From JBJXFY01 sp046155815 (GTDB lineage Bacteria > Verrucomicrobiota > Verrucomicrobiia > Limisphaerales > CAIMTB01): a stretch of 18,942 nt of DNA. Below, in pieces: positions 14,615 to 18,942 of this stretch. Both the position numbers and the translations under genes were made by a program. Positions within the stretch are counted from its first letter, which is position 1; every line of letters begins with the position of its first letter. The stretch spans positions 1 through 18,942 of the forward strand of contig JBJXFY010000362.1 of the NCBI GenBank assembly GCA_046155815.1. Direction: 5' to 3'. The notes below the pieces were generated by a model. It saw nothing but the letters and a program-made list of their open reading frames with translations, was not told the DNA's origin and ran no database searches.

Positions 14615-15370
14615 GTGCCCGGCTTCGACCTCAACTGCGACCTCGGCGAAGGCGAGTCCCCGCCCCGCACGTTGGCGCTGCTGCGCCTCGTCACCTCGGC
14701 CAACGTCGCCTGCGGTGGCCACGCCGGTGACCCGGAGACCATGGAGCGCGCGGCCCGCCACGCCCTCCGCCTCGGCGTCGCGGTGGGCGCGCATCCAGGC
14801 TGGCCGGACCGCGCCGGCCACGGCCGCGCGGAGGTGACGCCCTCACCGGCAGGGCTGGTCACGCTGCTGCTCCAGCAGGTGTCGGCGCTCGACACCGTGG
14901 CGCGCGCGCTCGGCGGCTCGGTGCGGCACCTGAAGCTCCACGGCGCACTCTACCACGCCACCGACCGTGACCCCGCGCTGGCCGAGGCCTACCTGGGCGC
15001 CGTGCGCCGCTGGTGGCCGCGGCTGGCGGTCTTCGCCCGTTCCGGCGGCGCGACCGCCCTCCGCGCGCGGGAGCTCGGCCTCGCCGTGCAGGAGGAGGTG
15101 TTTCTGGACCGGGCCTACCGGCGGGATGGCAGCCTCGTGCCGCGCGGCGAACCCGGCGCGCTGCTCGTTGCCCGCGACGTGCCACCGCGCCTCGGGCAAA
15201 TCTCCCTCGGCTTCGTCACGTCGGCGGACGGCGCCAAAGTGCCGCTGCGGGCCGACACGCTGTGCGTTCACGCGGACTCGCCCGGAGCGCTCGCCATCGC
15301 GCGGCTCGCCTCGGCCGCCCAGCGCAGCGCGGCGGGCGGGGCCTTCACAAACGTCGGCGCGCGAAGATAA
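14615..15370 (+). CDS. pxpA: 5-oxoprolinase subunit PxpA (LamB/YcsF family)
   Basis: 251 residues. The signature is DLNCDLGEGES (5-15), SANVACGGHAGDP (28-40), VAVGAHPGWPD (55-65), LKLHGALYH (106-114), FLDRAYRRDGSLVPRG (163-178) and LCVHADSPGA (216-225). PxpA is the metal-dependent hydrolase-fold subunit completing the 5-oxoprolinase complex. The commonest family forms have CGFHAGDP and VKPHGALY; here these are CGGHAGDP and LKLHGALY, so two conserved positions differ. The start is a GTG at 14615 with GAGG 8 nt upstream (14603-14606). The last 103 bp overlap the 3' end of tsaB on the other strand. Confidence 0.93.
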   Translation: MPGFDLNCDLGEGESPPRTLALLRLVTSANVACGGHAGDPETMERAARHALRLGVAVGAHPGWPDRAGHGRAEVTPSPAGLVTLLLQQVSALDTVARALGGSVRHLKLHGALYHATDRDPALAEAYLGAVRRWWPRLAVFARSGGATALRARELGLAVQEEVFLDRAYRRDGSLVPRGEPGALLVARDVPPRLGQISLGFVTSADGAKVPLRADTLCVHADSPGALAIARLASAAQRSAAGGAFTNVGARR

Positions 15371-15960
15371 ATCGGCTCCAGCGGCTCGGCGCGGACAACC
15401 CGCGCCGGGTCGTCAGCGAGCGCGAGCAGCGCCGTGGCGGTCGGCCAGCCAGGCAGGTTCGGGATTTCCGTGCTCAACCCCGGCCCCAGGAACCAAGTGT
15501 CCGCCGGCGTGCCCTGCATCATCGCGTAGGCCGGCACAAGCCGAAGCGGCGCGACGTCTTCGAGGCACGCCTCGGTCAGCCTGAAGTCGGCCACGTAAAA
15601 CTCCCCGCGCTGCGCGTCCACCACCACGCGCGCCGCCCCGCGCCGCCCGTCCTGGCGCGCCTCCCAGGCGATGGCGGCGCTTGAGCTGACGCCGACCACC
15701 TCAACGCCGGTGGCCAGCCGCCAGCCCTGCGCCACCGCGAGCGCGGCGCGGATGCCCGTATAGCTGCCGGGACCGAGACCGATGACCAGCCGACGCACTT
15801 CATCGCGGGCCGCCCCCGCCGCGCGCAGCGCCTCGTCGATCAGGCTGAACGCCGGCGTCGCGCGGCCGTCGCCCCAGACGGCCGAACCGGCGCGGCCGTC
15901 CGAAGCGCGCACGGCGGCGGATCGCGTCCAGGTTGAAAACTCAAGCGCGAGGGTCGTCAT
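15268..15960 (-). CDS. tsaB: tRNA t6A biosynthesis protein TsaB
   Basis: 230 residues of the ASKHA-fold TsaB family. It has LALEFST at the start, LIDEALRAAG (40-49), the diagnostic GLGPGSYTGIRAALAVAQGW (61-80), VVVDAQRGEFYVADF (112-126) and the C-terminal EPIYLRAPTFVKAPP (195-209). TsaB pairs with TsaD and TsaE to make N6-threonylcarbamoyladenosine at position 37 of ANN-decoding tRNAs. The start at 15960 overlaps the end of tsaE by 20 bp, so the two are probably translationally coupled. About 20 residues extend beyond the usual C-terminal block; these lie in the antisense overlap with pxpA. Confidence 0.94.
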   Translation of the reverse strand: MTTLALEFSTWTRSAAVRASDGRAGSAVWGDGRATPAFSLIDEALRAAGAARDEVRRLVIGLGPGSYTGIRAALAVAQGWRLATGVEVVGVSSSAAIAWEARQDGRRGAARVVVDAQRGEFYVADFRLTEACLEDVAPLRLVPAYAMMQGTPADTWFLGPGLSTEIPNLPGWPTATALLALADDPARVVRAEPLEPIYLRAPTFVKAPPAALRWAAEASRAMASAPGESA

Positions 15961-16369
15961 GTGTGATGCGGCGCTCGGCGTCGCCAGCCGGTTCGAAGGT
16001 CACCCGCACCAGCCGTGGCGGCGGCGCGCCGGGCCACCGGTCGAACCACTCCACCACCGTCACCGCCGCCGCGTCCGGCACGAACTCGTCGAGGCCGGCG
16101 GCGTGGATTTCTTCCGCCCGTTCCAGGCGATAGAGGTCGAGGTGATGCAGCGGCAGCCGGCCGCCGGCGTGCGTCTGCACGAGCGCGAAGGTCGGCGACG
16201 GGATGCGGCCCGCGATGCCCAGCCCGCGGGCGACGCCGCGCGCGAACTGCGTCTTGCCCGCGCCCAGCGGCCCGACGAGGCCGAACACCATGCCCGGGGC
16301 GGCCGTGCGGGCGAGCGCCGCACCGAGCGCCTCAGTCTCCGACGGGCTGCGCGAAATGAGCGTAGGCAT
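15941..16369 (-). CDS. tsaE: tRNA t6A biosynthesis ATPase TsaE
   Basis: 142 residues. The Walker A motif GPLGAGKT (33-40), IPSPTFALV (56-64), LHHLDLYRL (74-82) and TVVEWFDRWPG (104-114) are classic TsaE features. TsaE is the small ATPase that drives turnover of the TsaB-TsaD-TsaE complex. The start at 16369 overlaps the 3' end of thiL by 38 bp, and its own end overlaps tsaB by 20 bp. A shorter start inside the frame would lose the conserved SPSETEALGAALA segment, so I kept this one. Confidence 0.94.
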   Translation of the reverse strand: MPTLISRSPSETEALGAALARTAAPGMVFGLVGPLGAGKTQFARGVARGLGIAGRIPSPTFALVQTHAGGRLPLHHLDLYRLERAEEIHAAGLDEFVPDAAAVTVVEWFDRWPGAPPPRLVRVTFEPAGDAERRITHDDPRA

Positions 16370-17282
16370 GGGGGGACAGCGCGCGGATGGCGTCGCGGGA
16401 GAGCAGGCGCAGGCCAGGCTGCTCCGTGATGCGGCCGATGCAGCTCAGGCGTACGCCGGGGAACTGGCGCCGCCACGCGTCCTGCAGCGGCACCGCCCGC
16501 GCCGCAGGCACGGTGAAGAGCAGCTCAAAATCCTCGCCGTCGCGCAGGGCTGCCTCGAGGGCGGGCGGCGCGCCGGCCACCTCGCGGGCGCGGAGCTTCG
16601 CGGCCCGGCTCACGGGAATGGCGTCCCGCAGCAGTTCCGCGCCCGCGCGCGAGGCCTCGAGCAGGTGGCCGAGGTCGCCGGCCAGGCCGTCGCTCACGTC
16701 CATCATGGCGGTCACGGGAAACTGCTCCGCCAGCCAGCGGCCCTCGACGAGCCGCGGCTCGAAGTCAAGGTGACGCCCAAGGATCGAGCCGCCCAGCTCG
16801 CCGGTGACGAAGAGGGCGTCGCCCGGCTTCGAGCCGCCGCGGCCGAGCCGCCGGTCCGCGGCCGCCGTGCCGAGCGCGGCCACGCTCAGCCAGGCGTGCG
16901 GGGCGGGCGAGGTGGTGGTTTCGCCGCCGGCGACCGCCGTGCCGGTCCGGTCGGCAAGGGCGCGCAGGCCGGCATAGACCGCCTGCGGCCACGCGGGGTT
17001 GAATCCCGCCGGCAGCGCGAGCGTCACCAAAGCGGCCACGGGCGTGCCGGCCATGGCCGCAAGGTCGCTGAGCACGCGGCCAAGGGCCTTGTGGCCGACC
17101 TTCTCCGGCGCCGCGTCCCTGAAGAAATGGACGCCCTCCACGACGGCGTCGGTCTTGAAGAGGATCACGCGCCCCGGCACGCCGAGGTCCAGCACGGCGC
17201 AGTCGTCGCCCGGCCCGGCGACCACCGCGGGATGAGGTGGCAGGCCGCGCGTGAGGGCGCGGATGAGCTCGAATTCGTTCAT
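16332..17282 (-). CDS. thiL: Thiamine-monophosphate kinase
   Basis: 316 residues. ThiL phosphorylates thiamine phosphate to thiamine diphosphate with ATP. Visible blocks are FELIRALTR, GPGDDCAVLD (23-32), KTDAVVEGVHF (43-53), VGHKALGRVLSDLAAMAGTP (62-81, metal/ATP site), GGETTTSP (119-126), GGSKPGDALFVTGELG (149-164), MDVSDGLAGDLGHL (194-207) and RDGEDFELLFT (247-257). The length is normal. The start codon overlaps the CPBP stop by 4 bp in an ATGA arrangement, indicating coupling, and the 3' end overlaps tsaE by 38 bp. No other thiamine gene lies nearby. Confidence 0.96.
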   Translation of the reverse strand: MNEFELIRALTRGLPPHPAVVAGPGDDCAVLDLGVPGRVILFKTDAVVEGVHFFRDAAPEKVGHKALGRVLSDLAAMAGTPVAALVTLALPAGFNPAWPQAVYAGLRALADRTGTAVAGGETTTSPAPHAWLSVAALGTAAADRRLGRGGSKPGDALFVTGELGGSILGRHLDFEPRLVEGRWLAEQFPVTAMMDVSDGLAGDLGHLLEASRAGAELLRDAIPVSRAAKLRAREVAGAPPALEAALRDGEDFELLFTVPAARAVPLQDAWRRQFPGVRLSCIGRITEQPGLRLLSRDAIRALSPHAYAHFAQPVGD

Positions 17283-18004
17283 GCCGGGGGCGCGTTCGCG
17301 CCGGAGACGATCATGGCGAGGTTCACCGCGTTGAACAGCGCGTGGCTCACGACCGGCGCCAGCAGGTCACCGGTGTGTTCGTACAGCCAGGTCCAGACAA
17401 GGCCCAGGGCCACGAGCGGCAGCAGGGCCGGAAGGTTGCCATGGCTCAGGGCAAAAAGGCCGCTGGTGAGCAGGGCCGCGAGGACGCGCGGCGCGCGGAG
17501 CAGCCCGGCGCGGTACAGCACGCCACGGAAGAAGTGCTCCTCCGTCACCGGTGCCAGCAGCGCGGCGCCGACCCCAAGGATCGCGAGCTGCCACGGCGCG
17601 TCATGCATCCGTAAAGCGGTCACGGCCACCTGCTCGTTCACCTCCACGCCGAAACGCGACAGCAGCAGCACGGAGAGGGCCTGCAGGGCCAGCGCGCCCG
17701 GAATGACCACCAGGCCCGACGCCGCACCCCACGCCAGCGCCCGCCGCCAGCCGGGCGTCGCCAGCACAAATGCCGCCCGCCAGCCGATGCCATGCGTCCG
17801 CACGAGGACGCCGAGCATCACGGCCAGCGGGACGTGAAACGCCACCGTGCCGCCGGCCACGAGCCAGAAGGGCGGGTTCTCCGCCGCCACCCCGGCCTGC
17901 TTGGCCGCCACGGCCAGACCGGTGCCGAGCGCGCCCACCGAAAGCAGCAGGAGGGCGAGGACAAGGACCAGCGGCTCGAGTCGCCACGGTGCAGGCGGAA
18001 GCAT
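17279..18004 (-). CDS. CPBP family intramembrane glutamic protease
   Basis: 241 residues with several hydrophobic helices. The three motifs of the CPBP (Abi/Rce1) family are complete: EEHFFR (155-160, Glu155, Glu156, Arg160), FALSH (184-188) and HALFN (221-225). This predicts an active intramembrane protease. Substrates are unknown; relatives process CAAX proteins, bacteriocin-related peptides or regulators. I chose the ATG at 18004 (MLPPAPWRLEPLVLVLALLL); the open frame runs 40 codons further upstream without membrane or family features. It is the first gene of a CPBP-thiL-tsaE-tsaB run, linked to thiL by a 4-bp overlap, and is divergent from the carbinolamine dehydratase gene. Confidence 0.9.
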   Translation of the reverse strand: MLPPAPWRLEPLVLVLALLLLSVGALGTGLAVAAKQAGVAAENPPFWLVAGGTVAFHVPLAVMLGVLVRTHGIGWRAAFVLATPGWRRALAWGAASGLVVIPGALALQALSVLLLSRFGVEVNEQVAVTALRMHDAPWQLAILGVGAALLAPVTEEHFFRGVLYRAGLLRAPRVLAALLTSGLFALSHGNLPALLPLVALGLVWTWLYEHTGDLLAPVVSHALFNAVNLAMIVSGANAPPA

Positions 18005-18114
18005 GAGGCGGCAGGATAGCGGCGGAACACCGCGGCCGGCAATCCGACACGAGGCGCGCCGCGCCGATCCCTTATCGTGCCTGACAGCGCCCGGATCCGC
18101 GCCATGCTCCGGCC

Positions 18115-18396
18115 ATGCCGACACCTGCCCGCCCTGCCCTCAAGGCCGCCCTCGCCGCCCTGCCCGCGTGGACGAGGAAGGGATCCGTCATCCGTCGGAC
18201 CTTCGAGTTCGCGGACTTCGTGGCCGCGATGAAGTTCGTGAACGCGGTGGCCCGCGCCGCTGAAAGGGCGAACCATCACCCCGACATCTCCATCAATTGG
18301 AACCGCGTGACGCTCGCGCTCACCACCCACGATGCCGGCGGGCTGACGGCGAAGGATTTCGCCCTGGCGGCACAATGCGACCGGCTGGTGGCCTGA
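18115..18396 (+). CDS. Pterin-4a-carbinolamine dehydratase
   Basis: 93 residues, the normal length for PCD/DCoH proteins. The active-site signature is E50-x3-H54-H55-P56 in ERANHHPDI, with Trp62, then LTTHDAGGLTAKDFALA (69-85). The enzyme dehydrates 4a-hydroxytetrahydrobiopterin during recycling of the pterin cofactor of aromatic amino-acid hydroxylases. No hydroxylase gene is in the window, so the local substrate is not settled; stand-alone members are common in bacteria. The ATG at 18115 gives the usual N-terminus ending ALPAWTRKG. It is upstream of the leuA leader on the same strand, with about 80-130 bp between, and is probably a separate unit. Confidence 0.93.
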   Translation: MPTPARPALKAALAALPAWTRKGSVIRRTFEFADFVAAMKFVNAVARAAERANHHPDISINWNRVTLALTTHDAGGLTAKDFALAAQCDRLVA

Positions 18397-18488
18397 GCGG
18401 TGTTCGGCGGACGACGCCGGCAGCCGGCCCGCGCTTCAGGACAGGGCATGCCAAGGGGCGCGGCGACCGGCCGCGGTCGTGAACGGGC

Positions 18489-18517
18489 TTGCCCCCGGCG
18501 CGTCGTTCCCTTATGCC
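18489..18517 (+). promoter_or_regulatory. Possible promoter of the leuA leader
   Basis: TTGCCC (18489-18494), a 17-bp spacer and TATGCC (18512-18517). Both boxes are partial matches. If real, transcription would start close to the GTG of the leader peptide at 18524, making it nearly leaderless. Confidence 0.25.
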
Positions 18518-18523
18518 AGCCAC

Positions 18524-18601
18524 GTGATTCGCAACGGCAACCTTCGCCTCGCTCTGCTGGCGCTGCTCCTTACGGACGCGGCGGCGGTCGGGGTTTGCTG
18601 A
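18524..18601 (+). CDS. Putative leucine-rich leader peptide of leuA
   Basis: A 25-codon ORF beginning with GTG and ending with TGA. Residues 7-16 read LRLALLALLL, seven leucines in ten (18542-18571, codons CTT, CTC, CTG, CTG, CTG, CTC, CTT). It ends 17 nt before a U-tailed hairpin and 89 nt before leuA. This is the arrangement of leader peptides such as enterobacterial leuL, where ribosome stalling at leucine codons reports leucyl-tRNA supply. An alternative start at GTG 18479 in the same frame would give 40 residues. A four-codon ORF (ATG 18513 to TGA 18527) overlaps the GTG. Translation is inferred, not shown. Confidence 0.65.
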   Translation: MIRNGNLRLALLALLLTDAAAVGVC

Positions 18602-18653
18602 ACACAGGACGATTTACGAAACCCCATCGCCGCGCGCCGGCGGTGGGGTTTTT
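18577..18653 (+). promoter_or_regulatory. Candidate leucine attenuator: antiterminator and terminator
   Basis: The terminator is a 14-bp stem (18619-18632 with 18638-18651, one G-U pair, loop CGCGC) followed by TTTTT (18649-18653). The competing antiterminator uses the end of the leader ORF: GGGGTTT (18590-18596) is complementary to AAACCCC (18619-18625), and GCGGCG (18581-18586) to CGCCGC (18628-18633). The two pairings are mutually exclusive. Stalling on the leucine codons would free 18577-18596 and allow antitermination. A ribosome reaching the stop would cover it and allow termination. Confidence 0.7.
18619..18653 (+). terminator. Intrinsic terminator in the leuA leader
   Basis: Stem AAACCCCATCGCCG with CGGCGGTGGGGTTT, loop CGCGC, and a U-tract of five, located 38 bp before the leuA ATG. 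It lies upstream of leuA rather than after a gene, which favours a regulatory attenuator. Confidence 0.85.
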
Positions 18654-18690
18654 CGTTTCCCGCCCCGGCCCGGCCCAACGCAGAACCGCC

Positions 18691-18942
18691 ATGATGCTCA
18701 AGAACCCCGCCACGAAGTACCGCCCGTTCCCGCCGGTGGATTTGCCCGACCGCCGCTGGCCCGGCCGCGTGCTCACCCACGCCCCGGTCTGGTGCAGCGT
18801 GGACCTGCGCGACGGCAACCAGGCCCTCGCCGTGCCCATGAACGTGGCGCAGAAGCTCGAGCTGTTTCAGGCTCTCGTCCGCTGCGGGTTCAAGGAGATC
18901 GAGGTCGGCTTCCCCGCCGCGTCGAACACCGAATTCGCCTTC
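18691..18942 (+). CDS. leuA: 2-isopropylmalate synthase, type 2, 5' part only
   Basis: Only 84 residues are visible; the gene runs off the right edge. The N-terminus KYRPFPPVDLPDRRWPGRVL, then APVWCSVDLRDGNQAL (31-46, with Arg40 and Asp41 of the catalytic/metal site) and GFKEIEVGFPAASNTEF (66-82) match the longer, actinobacterial-style (type 2) LeuA. The enzyme condenses acetyl-CoA with 2-oxoisovalerate, the first committed step of leucine synthesis, and is normally feedback-inhibited by leucine through a C-terminal domain not seen here. ATG codons at 18691 and 18694 are both possible. Expression is probably controlled by the attenuator just upstream. Confidence 0.95.
   Translation, partial: MMLKNPATKYRPFPPVDLPDRRWPGRVLTHAPVWCSVDLRDGNQALAVPMNVAQKLELFQALVRCGFKEIEVGFPAASNTEFAF

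Noticed and set aside
16203..17837. 544-codon open frame on the plus strand
   Set aside because: Antisense to thiL, tsaE and the CPBP gene, all of which are well supported on the minus strand.
1..18942. CRISPR array, tRNA, rRNA, insertion sequence, prophage or defence genes
   Set aside because: I looked for spaced repeats, cloverleaf-like segments, transposase or integrase motifs and terminal inverted repeats and saw none.

Overview
The window is GC-rich, roughly two-thirds G+C by eye, and most likely comes from a Verrucomicrobiota bacterium. The clues are a DUF1549/PSCyt2 protein of the Planctomycetes-Verrucomicrobia type, a secreted protein with a C-terminal PEP-CTERM anchor, a second secreted protein ending in a 'SWP...GF.LE.S' module common in verrucomicrobial exoproteins, and few visible Shine-Dalgarno sites. 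This placement is from family knowledge and was not tested by a search.

Layout, left to right. (1) 1-4096: the 5' part of a DUF1549 gene (-), a small MORN-like YwqK-type gene (+), a complete tail-specific protease Prc (-) and an SDR oxidoreductase (-) just upstream of it. (2) 4200-9815: a PEP-CTERM protein (+) closed by a textbook terminator, purM (+), a 484-bp gap with a coding-like but apparently decayed stretch, and a 962-aa secreted protein of unknown function (+). (3) 9829-12126: a GC hairpin between convergent genes, then hemW and a lipoate ligase-family gene (-, 16 nt apart) and a cold-shock protein (-) with an inferred long 5' UTR. (4) 12366-15370: a DedA membrane protein followed closely by pxpB-pxpC-pxpA, the three subunits of prokaryotic 5-oxoprolinase. 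(5) 15268-18004, minus strand: CPBP protease - thiL - tsaE - tsaB, each overlapping the next; tsaB also overlaps pxpA tail to tail by 103 bp. (6) 18115-18942: pterin-4a-carbinolamine dehydratase, then a leader region and the start of leuA (type 2 isopropylmalate synthase).

The genes are mostly housekeeping: purine synthesis (purM), thiamine diphosphate (thiL), tRNA t6A (tsaB, tsaE), lipoylation, heme trafficking (hemW), 5-oxoproline recycling, leucine synthesis and envelope quality control (prc, dedA). No mobile element, CRISPR array, tRNA or rRNA was seen.

The strongest unusual signal is upstream of leuA. A short ORF with seven leucine codons in ten is followed by a U-tailed hairpin, and its 3' end can pair with the left arm of that hairpin. 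This has the architecture of a ribosome-mediated leucine attenuator. Two unrelated 7-bp tandem repeats, each about 33 bp long, lie in frame inside two conserved genes (DUF1549 and purM). This resembles invasion of coding sequence by heptanucleotide repeats.
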